Below are positions 49,222 through 58,192 of a stretch of 64,000 nt of DNA, piece after piece (position 1 is the stretch's first letter; each line of letters opens with the position of its first letter). The stretch is from NCBI GenBank assembly GCA_965194535.1, contig OZ239145.1, positions 1,922,001 to 1,986,000 of the forward strand, given 5' to 3'. The notes beneath the pieces are model-generated. The model was not told the DNA's origin and did no database searches. It saw only the letters and a list, made by a program, of their open reading frames with translations. The DNA comes from Verrucolacustris abundans. GTDB lineage: Bacteria; Verrucomicrobiota; Verrucomicrobiia; Methylacidiphilales; Verrucolacustridaceae. The position numbers and the translations under genes were made by a program.

Positions 49222-51747
49222 ATGGCCAAACTTAAACCTACACGCACCGGTCCCACCCTAGGCCAAGAGGTCATCGCCTTGGCCATCCTCGGCACCGGCA
49301 TTCTCCTGCTTCTCGCTCTCTTTTCATTCGATCCTCGAGACCTATCTTTCTACTCCCAACCTCCTCAAAATCCAAAAGCCAACCTCGTCGGCCCAGCCGG
49401 TGCCTACCTCGGCGGCATCCTCTTTCTCCTCTTCGGGCTGGGCTCCTACCTTTTCCCCGTTGTCTTTATCGCCGGCGGACTCCTCCTCTTCTTCGCCAAA
49501 GAGGTGCGCTACTCCCAAAAATTTATCCTCCTCGGCATTCTTCTCGTTACAGGCGCTAGCCTACTTCAACTGGCTGCCCCAGCCTTCGGCCCCTCCCTCG
49601 CCAACCCTCTCTTTTCAGGTGCTCGTGGGCTCGAGGTCGCGCCCTCCCCAGCAGGAAAGATGCCCGGGGGCTACATCGGCTACTTCCTGAATGACAAATT
49701 CCTTGCTCCGATCCTAGGTCAAGTAGGCGCTGTCCTTGTCTTCGGCCTCTCGTACCTCGTAGTCCTCGTCCTTCTTTTTGAATTTCGCCCCGCTGAACTT
49801 GCCCGCGCCTTCGGAGAGGCAGGCCGGGCCTTGGTCGACCACTATCTCGACTACCGAATCCGCAAAGCTCAGCCCTCGGAGCGGATTGAGCTCGAACAGA
49901 AAAAACTCGAGATTGAGCAAAAGCGTCTCCGCCGGCGCTTGGCCAAAGAAAAAGCCGCCACCCAAACATCCTCCACCCCCACCACCCCAACTTCCACCCC
50001 CGTGCCTAACCGGCCCACCCCGAAAATTCTCGATACCACCGTCACCCCTCTTTCCTCCTCCCTACCCACACCCGCCAAAGCCAAATCGGAGAAACCTGCC
50101 AAACCAGATTCCTCCAGCTCCAAAATCAAAGAGCTCGGTACTCCCGTCAATCCTCTCCCCTCCACGGAACCCACCCCGAAACCCAAACCCGCCCCCAAGC
50201 CCACCCCAGCTCCGATCCCCGCCTCCACCCGCCCAACCTACGACACCTACAAGCTTCCTCCGATCGATCTTCTCCAAAAATCAGAGAAGGATGTTCGCCC
50301 TACCTTCTCGGAAGACGAACTCAAGGCCAACCAGCAACGCATCATTGAGACTCTTTCCCACTTCGATATCGAGGTAAGTCCTGGCGACATCACCCGCGGG
50401 GCCACCATCACCCGCTACGAACTCTATCCAGCCCCCGGAATCCGGGTTGAACGCATCTGTAATCTTGAGCGCGATCTTGCCCGCACCATGAAAGCAGAAC
50501 GAATTAACATCCTCGCCCCAGTTCCTGGACGTGACACCGTCGCCATCGAGGTTGCTAACCCCTCCAAAGTCAAAGTTCTCCTCCGCGATCTGATCGAGTG
50601 CGCTGAGTGGAATACCTCCTCGGCCCACCTTCCCATCTCCTTGGGTAAGGACGTGTATGGTGCCACTCTGATCGACGATCTGGCCGATCTACCCCATGCC
50701 CTCATTGCGGGCACAACAGGCTCCGGAAAATCGGTCTGTATTAATACTCTCCTCCTGAGTCTTCTCTATCGTTTCAGCCCAGACGATCTTCGTCTTATTT
50801 TGATCGACCCTAAGGTCGTCGAACTCCAAGTCTACAATCGTCTTCCCCACCTCGTGGTTCCTGTTGTCACAGAGCCCAAAAAAGTTCTTCTCGCACTCCG
50901 ATGGGTCACTGTTGAAATGGAGAAACGGTACAGGTACATGGCCAAGGCAGGCGTTCGCAATATCGCCACGTTTAATACCCGCGTCCGTGTGCCCCATCGG
51001 GTCGAGGAACTCGACCTCGCTCCCCAGATGGAAAACGGAGACCCCGCTCCTACCCCTCCCATCTCATCCGAAGAACCTCTTCCTGATCGCCTCCCCTACA
51101 TCGTCGTGATCATCGATGAGCTCGCCAACCTCATGCAAGTCGCTCCCGCCGAAGTTGAGAACGCCATCGCTCTCCTCTCTGCAAAAGCTCGTGCTGCGGG
51201 GATCCACCTCGTCATCGCAACTCAAACCCCTCGCGCTGCCGTCATTACCGGGGTGATCAAAACGAACGTTCCTGCCCGAATCGCTTTTCAAGTTCCCTCG
51301 GGAGTTGATTCCCGCGTCATCCTCGACGAATCGGGCGCCGAAAACCTGCTCGGCAAAGGAGACCTCCTCTATCTTCGCCCCGGCGCCAGCAAGTTGATCC
51401 GGGCTCAAGGGGCCTTCGTCTCAGATGAGGAAGTCTCACGCGTGATCGACTTCATCGCCGCCCAAGCCAAACCCTTCTACGAGCAGGAAATTCACGCCAA
51501 ACTTACAAAACCTTCATCAGGGGATTCCGATCTCTCCGAAAAAGACGAGGACCTCCTCCACAGCGCTCTGGAAGTCGTAAAAATAGAAAAGCGCGCCTCT
51601 ACATCGTTGCTACAGAGGAAGTTAGGACTGGGGTATGGAAGGGCTGCATGGGTGATTGATCAATTCGAAACCCGCGGTATTATTGGACCTCGCGATGGAG
51701 CCAAAGATCGGGAGATCTTGGTCGATCTCGATAACGTCCAATTATGA
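49222..51747 (+). CDS. ftsK: DNA translocase FtsK/SpoIIIE
   Basis: Pumps DNA at the division septum and aids dimer resolution. The 841-residue protein has four N-terminal membrane helices (roughly 20-205), a basic coiled region, a Pro/Thr/Lys-rich linker (~250-345), and the motor domain with DIEVSPGDITRGATITRYEL, Walker A GTTGSGKS (~497-504) and Walker B YIVVIIDELANLM. A C-terminal gamma winged helix reads LLQRKLGLGYGRAAWVIDQFE, which recognises KOPS. The linker is short relative to E. coli. It overlaps the next gene by 4 nt. Confidence 0.96.
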   Translation: MAKLKPTRTGPTLGQEVIALAILGTGILLLLALFSFDPRDLSFYSQPPQNPKANLVGPAGAYLGGILFLLFGLGSYLFPVVFIAGGLLLFFAKEVRYSQKFILLGILLVTGASLLQLAAPAFGPSLANPLFSGARGLEVAPSPAGKMPGGYIGYFLNDKFLAPILGQVGAVLVFGLSYLVVLVLLFEFRPAELARAFGEAGRALVDHYLDYRIRKAQPSERIELEQKKLEIEQKRLRRRLAKEKAATQTSSTPTTPTSTPVPNRPTPKILDTTVTPLSSSLPTPAKAKSEKPAKPDSSSSKIKELGTPVNPLPSTEPTPKPKPAPKPTPAPIPASTRPTYDTYKLPPIDLLQKSEKDVRPTFSEDELKANQQRIIETLSHFDIEVSPGDITRGATITRYELYPAPGIRVERICNLERDLARTMKAERINILAPVPGRDTVAIEVANPSKVKVLLRDLIECAEWNTSSAHLPISLGKDVYGATLIDDLADLPHALIAGTTGSGKSVCINTLLLSLLYRFSPDDLRLILIDPKVVELQVYNRLPHLVVPVVTEPKKVLLALRWVTVEMEKRYRYMAKAGVRNIATFNTRVRVPHRVEELDLAPQMENGDPAPTPPISSEEPLPDRLPYIVVIIDELANLMQVAPAEVENAIALLSAKARAAGIHLVIATQTPRAAVITGVIKTNVPARIAFQVPSGVDSRVILDESGAENLLGKGDLLYLRPGASKLIRAQGAFVSDEEVSRVIDFIAAQAKPFYEQEIHAKLTKPSSGDSDLSEKDEDLLHSALEVVKIEKRASTSLLQRKLGLGYGRAAWVIDQFETRGIIGPRDGAKDREILVDLDNVQL

Positions 51748-52637
51748 AGAAAAACACGTCTGCTACAGCCGAGGTTGCGGAAACCACCGACCCCGTTGCC
51801 TCCCAACTGGGAGTAGCCCGTCTTCGCCTAGGTTGGACGATCGAGGAAGCCTCGGCTCGCACTCGCCTTCACTTAAACGTCATCCGGCGCCTTGAGGCTG
51901 GCGACTATGACAAATTTCCAAGCATCGCCTACGCCCGTGGATTTCTCCGCATCTACGCCCGTGAACTCGGTCTCGATCCCAAAAAAATCCTCCGTGAGTT
52001 TCAGCCTCAGCACGAAGCGGACGACTCCATTCTGGATATCCGTCCCGAAATGCTGGAAGCCCTTCCCACCCGCGCCTCTGAACCCATTCTAACGACCCGA
52101 GGAATTGGCATGGGCGTTCTTGGACTCGTTGGTGTTTTTGTCATCTCAGTTATCGGAATTCAGCTCTACCGAGTTTGGCCTGTGAAATCTCCTAAGGACC
52201 CATCCACACTTGCCCCCATCGGTGCTGTGGATAATGAATCCTCCAACACAGCAAGCCAAGCAACGGCTGTTTCCACTGACTCAAGTGCAACATCGGCAAA
52301 GCAGGCCCTACCCGTCTCCTCTCTCCCCATGGTTCAAACATCCGACAACGCTCCCGCCGTCAAATCGTCTACCCCTCAGCAGCTTCGCATTAAGGCGAAG
52401 AGAGACACTTGGGTCCGCATCGTTGCCATTCAAGACGGTAAAGAGGTCCAGCTTTTCGAGGATACCATCGACGAGGATGATGTCGTGCCCGCCAAAGATG
52501 ATCCCGCATGGTCCGGTGAAGCTTTTATCGTAACCACGCGTGAGGCCTCGGATGCGGAAATTATCTTTAACGACTCGAACTTCGGCCCGTACGAAAAGCC
52601 CGGCCCGCAAACCTTCCGTCTCCCCGCCGGTCGCTAA
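51744..52637 (+). CDS. RodZ-like membrane HTH protein
   Basis: A 297-residue protein with an N-terminal HTH (LGVARLRLGWTIEEASART ... GDYDKFPSIAYARGFLRIYAREL) that in RodZ binds MreB rather than DNA, one membrane helix (GMGVLGLVGVFVISVIGIQLY, residues ~118-138), a Ser/Thr-rich linker and a C-terminal DUF4115-type beta domain (IKAKRDTWVRIVA ... IFNDSNFGPYEKPG). The layout is that of RodZ, the cytoskeleton anchor of rod-shaped cells. It could instead be a membrane regulator of the same family. It overlaps the ftsK stop by 4 nt. Confidence 0.8.
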   Translation: MKKNTSATAEVAETTDPVASQLGVARLRLGWTIEEASARTRLHLNVIRRLEAGDYDKFPSIAYARGFLRIYARELGLDPKKILREFQPQHEADDSILDIRPEMLEALPTRASEPILTTRGIGMGVLGLVGVFVISVIGIQLYRVWPVKSPKDPSTLAPIGAVDNESSNTASQATAVSTDSSATSAKQALPVSSLPMVQTSDNAPAVKSSTPQQLRIKAKRDTWVRIVAIQDGKEVQLFEDTIDEDDVVPAKDDPAWSGEAFIVTTREASDAEIIFNDSNFGPYEKPGPQTFRLPAGR

Positions 52638-52667
52638 CGCGCTGTTCCCGCGCCTAACTGCCTTCTT

Positions 52668-54029
52668 ATGGCCACCAAAGTCGGTCTCATCTCATTGGGT
52701 TGCGCCAAAAATCTTGTCGACTCTGAAATCATGCTCGGCCACCTCCGCTCGGCTGGGATGGATCTGACCGCCGACTCGGCCGAAGCCGATGTCCTCATCG
52801 TAAACACTTGCGCCTTTATCGACTCCGCAAAAACCGAGAGCATCACCGCAGTTCTCGAAGCCCACCGCGACCGTGGCCTTCACCGACGCCACGCCGATCA
52901 ACGCCTCATCGTCGCCGGCTGCATGTCACAACGTTTTTCCTCTGAACTCACAGGCGAACTTAAGGAAGTCGACGCCTTCATTGGCCTCGACCAGTTGGAG
53001 GAGGTTGCCCCCATCGTGCGCCGTGTGTTGTCCCGCCCCGCCGGCGCTGCACCTGAAGATCTCGTGCCCGACCATCTTCCCGTCTACATCCCCGACTTCA
53101 ATACTCCCCGCTGGCGTCTGACACCCAAGCATTTCGCCTACGTAAAGATTGCCGAGGGTTGCAACCATCCCTGCTCTTTTTGCGTCATTCCTCAAATGCG
53201 CGGAAAACATCGGAGTCGTACGATCGAATCGATTCGTCGTGAGGCCGAACAACTTGTTTCAGAGGGAGTCAAAGAGCTTCTCCTCATTTCGCAGGATACC
53301 ACCTACTTTGGCATGGATCGCTGGACCGAAGGACGCAGTCCCCGCGCTCAAGTCACCGCTTCTCGCGGAGAAAGCCTGATCGACCTCCTCGAAGCCCTAT
53401 CCTCCATCAAAGGTGACTTCTGGATCCGCCTCCTCTACACCCACCCTGCCCACTGGTCGGATGAACTCATCGCCGCCATAGCACGCCTCCCTAAAGTGGC
53501 TCGCTACGTCGACATGCCCCTTCAACACATCCAAGAGGGCATGCTCAAAGATATGCGTAGGGAAACTTCCGAAGCACATATTCGCGACCTTGTCTCTCGC
53601 CTCCGTGCAGGCATTCCCAGCCTAGCGATTCGCACAACTTTTATAGTGGGTTTCCCAGGAGAGACCGATGCGCAGTTCGACACTCTTCTTGGCTTTATTC
53701 AAAGCGCAAAGTTTGATCGCATGGGCGTCTTCACCTACTCCCAGGAATCAGGAAGTCGCGCAGCAAAAATGGAGGGCCAGATCTCTGCTTCAGTCAAAAA
53801 GTCGCGCTACCGAAAAGCCATGGCAGCTCAGCAGAAGGTCGCGACAGAACGTGCTGCATCCTTCGTAGGGAAAAAAGTGCGTGTCTTGGTCGACACGCCA
53901 AACGTTGCGCGAACGGAAGCCGACGCCCCTGACGTCGACGGCAAAGTCCTACTCCAAAAACCACTTACCCCAGGCGAGTTTGCAGACGTCACCATCACGG
54001 GCCACAAAATCTACGACCTAATCGCCTAA
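52668..54029 (+). CDS. rimO: Ribosomal protein S12 methylthiotransferase RimO
   Basis: Adds a methylthio group to Asp88/89 of ribosomal protein S12. The 453-residue radical-SAM enzyme has the N-terminal MTTase cluster ligands Cys12, Cys48 and Cys85 (GCAKN, NTCAF, GCMSQ), the radical-SAM CX3CX2C at Cys165, Cys169 and Cys172, and a C-terminal TRAM domain. The signature GCNHPCSFCVIPQMRGKHRSR and the LGCAKNLVDSE start mark RimO rather than MiaB. There is no Shine-Dalgarno before the ATG; the gap from the previous gene is 30 nt. Confidence 0.95.
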   Translation: MATKVGLISLGCAKNLVDSEIMLGHLRSAGMDLTADSAEADVLIVNTCAFIDSAKTESITAVLEAHRDRGLHRRHADQRLIVAGCMSQRFSSELTGELKEVDAFIGLDQLEEVAPIVRRVLSRPAGAAPEDLVPDHLPVYIPDFNTPRWRLTPKHFAYVKIAEGCNHPCSFCVIPQMRGKHRSRTIESIRREAEQLVSEGVKELLLISQDTTYFGMDRWTEGRSPRAQVTASRGESLIDLLEALSSIKGDFWIRLLYTHPAHWSDELIAAIARLPKVARYVDMPLQHIQEGMLKDMRRETSEAHIRDLVSRLRAGIPSLAIRTTFIVGFPGETDAQFDTLLGFIQSAKFDRMGVFTYSQESGSRAAKMEGQISASVKKSRYRKAMAAQQKVATERAASFVGKKVRVLVDTPNVARTEADAPDVDGKVLLQKPLTPGEFADVTITGHKIYDLIA

Positions 54030-54146
54030 CTTTTGCCTCGAACTCAAAACTCCTTTCTTATCCCTATTTACACTGCTCTTTACTAGCCTCCCGAACCCTG
54101 AAATTCACCGTTTCTTCAATCTCGTCTTCAACCTAATTTAATAGCG

Positions 54147-54719
54147 ATGACTCTCCCCGATTGGCTCACTATGGCACGTGTCGTGACGGCCTTTATTCTG
54201 CTCATACTTCTCCAAGCCTGCGCCCATCCCCCTGTCCCTCTTTGGACTGCATGGCTTGCCCTAACTCTTTTTGTAGCCGCCGCATTGACCGATTGGCTGG
54301 ACGGCCACCTCGCACGGCGCTGGAAAATCGAATCGGACTTTGGACGTCTCTTCGATCCCCTTGCCGACAAACTTCTCGTTGCCGTCGCCTTTATCGGCCT
54401 TCTCGGTGCGGGCCTTCTTCCCGTCTGGTTTGTCTCTCTTGTCGTAGCCCGAGAATTTCTAATCACAGGGATACGCCTTGTCGCCGGCCAAAAGGGCATC
54501 GTCCTTGCCGCGGAAAAAGTGGGAAAGCACAAAACAGTTACTCAGATGGTTACCGCAATTCTGGCTCTGCTTCTCCTCGCGATTGACCCATCACTGCCAG
54601 CAGGCCGGACCCTTCTGGATGCTGCTGTTATCGTAACTGCTCTCATCACGGCAGTTTCAGGGCTTTATTACCTTGCCAAAAACTACCCCCTCATCGTTTC
54701 CCACGTACGACGCCCATGA
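54147..54719 (+). CDS. pgsA: CDP-diacylglycerol-glycerol-3-phosphate 3-phosphatidyltransferase
   Basis: Makes phosphatidylglycerolphosphate for acidic phospholipids. The 190-residue membrane protein has the CDP-alcohol motif intact: Asp52-Gly53, Ala56-Arg57, Gly66, Asp70 and Asp74, in DWLDGHLARRWKIESDFGRL. Four to six membrane helices follow. TAATTT/TAATAG lies 2-12 nt before the ATG with no ribosome site. The stop overlaps the DUF1802 ATG as ATGA. Confidence 0.93.
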   Translation: MTLPDWLTMARVVTAFILLILLQACAHPPVPLWTAWLALTLFVAAALTDWLDGHLARRWKIESDFGRLFDPLADKLLVAVAFIGLLGAGLLPVWFVSLVVAREFLITGIRLVAGQKGIVLAAEKVGKHKTVTQMVTAILALLLLAIDPSLPAGRTLLDAAVIVTALITAVSGLYYLAKNYPLIVSHVRRP

Positions 54720-55213
54720 TCCAAGGATTCAAAGAACTCGCATCCGTTTGTCAGGCCATCGCGACAGGCCAACAATCGGTTCTCCTTCGAAAAGCAGGGA
54801 TTCGTGAGACCACTTCAGAAAGCGGGTTTGGAACCAAATCCTTTTACCTGCTTCCCACGCACTACCACGAAAAGGATGCAAAAGGCCCTACAGCCGATTT
54901 TCAGATCTCCGTCCGCGTGAATGTTCTTCGATCCGGCGACCTGCTTGACTGGTCTCAAATCGAAGAGCTTCTCCCTTTCACCGCCTACAATCCCAAGACC
55001 ATTCGGGAGCACTTCGATTCACGAGATCATAAGCTCCTCCACTTCGCACTTGTTCGCCCGTTTCTCCTTCAACCCATTTGGTCGTTGCCTTCCTCCTCAG
55101 GCCTAAGAGGGTGCCGGTCTTGGTTTGATCTCCCCCCCCCTCCCACTTCCATTCGAGAGTCTGTCGTCCCTGAAACCGAGCAAACACGTCAAACAGCTCT
55201 TCTTCTTTCATGA
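54716..55213 (+). CDS. DUF1802-family protein
   Basis: A 165-residue soluble protein of the DUF1802 family: FKELASVCQAIATGQQSVLLRKAGI is the usual start and FYLLPTHYHE follows. DUF1802 proteins are found in cyanobacteria and PVC bacteria; function is unknown. Its C-terminal 30 residues are a Pro/Ser-rich tail. It overlaps pgsA by 4 nt and the HTH-MBL gene by 4 nt, so the three are cotranscribed. Confidence 0.75.
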   Translation: MIQGFKELASVCQAIATGQQSVLLRKAGIRETTSESGFGTKSFYLLPTHYHEKDAKGPTADFQISVRVNVLRSGDLLDWSQIEELLPFTAYNPKTIREHFDSRDHKLLHFALVRPFLLQPIWSLPSSSGLRGCRSWFDLPPPPTSIRESVVPETEQTRQTALLLS

Positions 55214-56016
55214 ACCTCGAAGACACACATCTCGACGTCCTTCTCAAAGCTCAGAAAGCTTTGGGTATCACCGATCGTGACCTCATTAAACTTTCCGAAA
55301 TATCCGTTCCCGATCTCAATAATCTTCGCGCAGGAAAACGGGAGCCCATGGCGATTGAGAAAATAGCCAGAACCCTGAATCTCCGCCCTCAAGCCGTTGC
55401 AGATCTTGCTAATGGATGCTGGTTTGCCCCCGCGGCCGCTTTGCCTCCGCACGTTCTTCTGTTCACTACTCCTTTCGACGATATGACGGTAAATCACTAT
55501 CTCGTATGGGACCCCAAAACCCTAAAAGCAGTTGCCTTCGACGCCGGCACAAATGCAGATCCCCTCTTTGCGGCTCTTCAACGCCACAAACTAACACTCA
55601 CCCACATATTTCTCACTCACTCCCATGGGGACCACATTCTCGAACTCGACCGGATTCTTGAGAAAACTAAAGCCGAGGCATTCGCTCCTAAATCTGAACC
55701 CGTCCAAGGATGTAAGCCCGTCGATAATTCCAAAAAGATAAAGATCGGCTCCCTCACCATCGTGGCTCACACAGTTCCGGGTCACTCAACAGGCGGGACG
55801 GTCTACGAAATTAAGGGAGTGGAAACCCCAATCGCAGTTGTTGGAGATGTCATTTTTGCAGGATCCATTGGCGGCATCCGATCCCGGTATAAGCCTGCCC
55901 TCGAGGCAATTCGGGCAGGTGTTCTTACCCTGCCACCAGAGACCCTTCTTCTTCCAGGCCACGGCCCAATCACCACTGTCGCTCACGAACTCGCCCACAA
56001 TCCATTTTTCCCGTGA
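55210..56016 (+). CDS. Metallo-beta-lactamase-fold hydrolase with N-terminal helix-turn-helix-like domain
   Basis: A 268-residue protein. Residues ~10-68 form an HTH-like helical bundle (GITDRDLIKLSEISVPDLNNLRAGKRE, then IEKIARTLNLRPQAVADLANG). Residues ~82-268 are a glyoxalase II/MBL domain with HSHGDH (His137, His139, Asp141, His142), VPGHS (His192), the ligand Asp213 and PGHGP (His251); the metal site is complete. The fusion is unusual. It overlaps DUF1802 and queC by 4 nt each, so it lies between a membrane-lipid gene and queuosine genes. The substrate is unknown. Confidence 0.8.
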   Translation: MNLEDTHLDVLLKAQKALGITDRDLIKLSEISVPDLNNLRAGKREPMAIEKIARTLNLRPQAVADLANGCWFAPAAALPPHVLLFTTPFDDMTVNHYLVWDPKTLKAVAFDAGTNADPLFAALQRHKLTLTHIFLTHSHGDHILELDRILEKTKAEAFAPKSEPVQGCKPVDNSKKIKIGSLTIVAHTVPGHSTGGTVYEIKGVETPIAVVGDVIFAGSIGGIRSRYKPALEAIRAGVLTLPPETLLLPGHGPITTVAHELAHNPFFP

Positions 56017-56705
56017 AGGTTGTTGTTCTTCTTTCCGGTGGCCTTGATTCGGTCACCGTTTTGCATCATATGGTCGCTACGGAGAAGGTTGTTGCCGCTC
56101 TAAGTTTCGATTATGGTGCGAAACATAATTCTCGAGAACTCCCCTGCGCAGCCGATCAGTGCCGATCGCTTCGCATCCCCAATCGCATTGTTTCTCTCAA
56201 TTTTATGGCCGATGCCTTTAAATCCGACCTCCTGAAATCTGGCGGCAAGATTCCCGATGGCCACTACGAGGAGGAGTCCATGAAAAGAACTGTTGTCCCG
56301 TTTCGGAATGGAATCTTTCTCTCTATGGGTACAGGCTTTGCCGAAAGCTTAGGCGCGGATGCAGTTGCCATTGCGGCTCACGCAGGCGATCACACCATCT
56401 ATCCCGATTGTCGTGAGGATTTTCTCAACCCTATGGCCCAAGCCATGGAGTCAGGAACCTACGCCCACATCAAACTCCTTCGCCCGTTTGTATCCATGGA
56501 CAAGACCGCCATTGTACGGCGTGGTGCTGAGTTGAAAGTCGACTACGCACGGACGTGGTCCTGTTACAAAGGTGGCCTGCTCCACTGCGGCACCTGCGGA
56601 ACCTGCATCGAACGCAGGGAGGCCTTCCTGCTGGCAGGCGTTCCCGATCCCACCCCGTACGTCACCACTCCACCCCTACCGCCCAAACCCGTTTCAGTAG
56701 CCTAA
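56013..56705 (+). CDS. queC: 7-cyano-7-deazaguanine synthase QueC
   Basis: Converts 7-carboxy-7-deazaguanine to preQ0 with ammonia and ATP for queuosine synthesis. The 230-residue protein has the ATP-pyrophosphatase loop SGGLDS (residues 8-13), the DHTIYPDCRE core and a zinc Cys cluster (SCYKGGLLHCGTCGTCIERR). It starts with GTG overlapping the MBL stop (GTGA). queE follows 4 nt downstream. Confidence 0.95.
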   Translation: MKVVVLLSGGLDSVTVLHHMVATEKVVAALSFDYGAKHNSRELPCAADQCRSLRIPNRIVSLNFMADAFKSDLLKSGGKIPDGHYEEESMKRTVVPFRNGIFLSMGTGFAESLGADAVAIAAHAGDHTIYPDCREDFLNPMAQAMESGTYAHIKLLRPFVSMDKTAIVRRGAELKVDYARTWSCYKGGLLHCGTCGTCIERREAFLLAGVPDPTPYVTTPPLPPKPVSVA

Positions 56706-56709
56706 TCCC

Positions 56710-57447
56710 ATGCGGATAGCGGAGATCTTCCACTCGATTCAGGGAGAGGGTCTACTGGCCGGTGTTCCCTCCATCTTTATCCGCACCTCTGGATGCAACC
56801 TGCGCTGTCACTGGTGCGACACTCCTTACGCCTCATGGAAACCGGAGGGACCAGAGATGTCTGTTGAAGAGATTCTAGAGAAGATCACGGAGTGGAACTG
56901 CGATCACGTGGTGCTGACTGGAGGCGAACCCATGATTACCCTCGATCTTCCCGAACTTGCGGCCGTTCTAAAAAAACAGAAGAAGCACATCACTATCGAA
57001 ACCGCCGGCACTATCCTTCCCAACGGCATTCCCTGCGATTTGGCGTCGCTCAGCCCAAAACTTTCCAACTCCACGCCTCCCCCCGAACGGGACCCAGCTT
57101 GGGCAAAAAAACACGAAGCCATCCGTCTGCAACCCGAAGTGATTGCCGAATGGATTCGAAAATATCCGTTTCAATTAAAATTTGTCGTCTCATCCGAAAA
57201 CGACCTAGCCGAAATCAAAGACCTCCTCTCCCGCCTCGCAACCTTCGTAGCACCTCCGCACCAGTCGGTTCGGGGCGAAGAAGGTCCGCCTGTCCCCTTA
57301 CACCAAATCCTTCTTATGCCCGAGGGCATCGATGTAAAAACACTCGCCACCCGCTCCCCATGGCTTGTCGATATCTGCAAACGTGAAGGCTTCCGCTTCT
57401 GTCCGCGACTCCACATAGAACTCTTTGGTCACACTCGTGGGACCTGA
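56710..57447 (+). CDS. queE: 7-carboxy-7-deazaguanine synthase QueE
   Basis: A radical-SAM enzyme that makes the 7-deazaguanine ring from 6-carboxytetrahydropterin. The 245-residue protein has IFHSIQGEGLLAGVPSIF followed by the cluster Cys29, Cys33 and Cys36 (GCNLRCHWCDTPYA), the CX3CX2C form in most QueE. The VVLTGGEPMI and ETAGT strands complete the core. It follows queC; queD and queF are not in the window. It converges with the SDR gene, separated by about 33 nt. Confidence 0.94.
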   Translation: MRIAEIFHSIQGEGLLAGVPSIFIRTSGCNLRCHWCDTPYASWKPEGPEMSVEEILEKITEWNCDHVVLTGGEPMITLDLPELAAVLKKQKKHITIETAGTILPNGIPCDLASLSPKLSNSTPPPERDPAWAKKHEAIRLQPEVIAEWIRKYPFQLKFVVSSENDLAEIKDLLSRLATFVAPPHQSVRGEEGPPVPLHQILLMPEGIDVKTLATRSPWLVDICKREGFRFCPRLHIELFGHTRGT

Positions 57448-57480
57448 ATCTACCGGTTGAGGGCAGGCACCACAGTTATA

Positions 57481-58149
57481 CTACGCTATCTTTACAATCC
57501 TTCCGCTCTGACCTCCCTCTTCCAACGCCACCAACTCTAAAATCTGCGCCACAACCTCCTCCGGTTTTTTTCCGCCCTTGTGCATCTCCGTGTCTAGGAA
57601 CGGCGGTTCCACCGCGTTGATGATAACATCCACCCCTTTCAATTCGTAACTCACTGCCTTCGTCAGCGAATCCAACGCACACTTCGAGGCACAGTACGCT
57701 GATGCCTTAGGCAAATGCTTGATCGGGGCACTGATGTTCAAAATCCGCCCAAATCCACCCTGAATCATGCCCGGCAAAATTGCCCTCATCAGCAGATACG
57801 GTCCCCGTACATTGGTCGCCATAATTTTATCCCACTCTTCTACGGGCAGATCCTGCACCGCTTTCATCCCGGTGATGATTCCCGCGTTGTTGATCAAAAC
57901 ATCGATCGGCCCGACCTTCTCTGCAATCTTCAGCCCCTTCTCTACCGATTTTAAATCCGTAACATCCATCTCCACTGCTGCGCCCGTGCCTCCGGCCTTG
58001 TTCACCTCATCCGCTGTTTGCTGAATCTTATCCTTTCTCCTGCCCGCACAAATAACCTTCGCCCCAACCTGCCCCGCCGCGACGGCTAAGGCTTTACCCA
58101 ATCCCGACCCGGCTCCTGTAATTAGTACAACCTTATCTTTTAAATTCAT
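57481..58149 (-). CDS. Short-chain dehydrogenase/reductase (SDR family)
   Basis: A 222-residue NAD(P)-binding oxidoreductase. It has GAGSGLGKALA (cofactor motif), CAGRRKDK, the NNAGI strand, the catalytic Ser in ILNISA and the YCASK motif (Tyr-x3-Lys). The substrate is unknown. It has TAACTAAT just before the ATG and no ribosome site. It is probably monocistronic, lying 43 nt downstream of the solute-binding-like gene on the same strand. Confidence 0.87.
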   Translation of the reverse strand: MNLKDKVVLITGAGSGLGKALAVAAGQVGAKVICAGRRKDKIQQTADEVNKAGGTGAAVEMDVTDLKSVEKGLKIAEKVGPIDVLINNAGIITGMKAVQDLPVEEWDKIMATNVRGPYLLMRAILPGMIQGGFGRILNISAPIKHLPKASAYCASKCALDSLTKAVSYELKGVDVIINAVEPPFLDTEMHKGGKKPEEVVAQILELVALEEGGQSGRIVKIA

Positions 58150-58192
58150 AATTAGTTAGGGCGTGATTTACACATCGCGTCAGATTTGAAGC

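Noticed and set aside
49990..50260. Repeats (Pro/Thr/Lys-rich) that look like a tandem-repeat or CRISPR-like array.
   Set aside because: They are the low-complexity linker of FtsK, in frame, with no regular spacer length.
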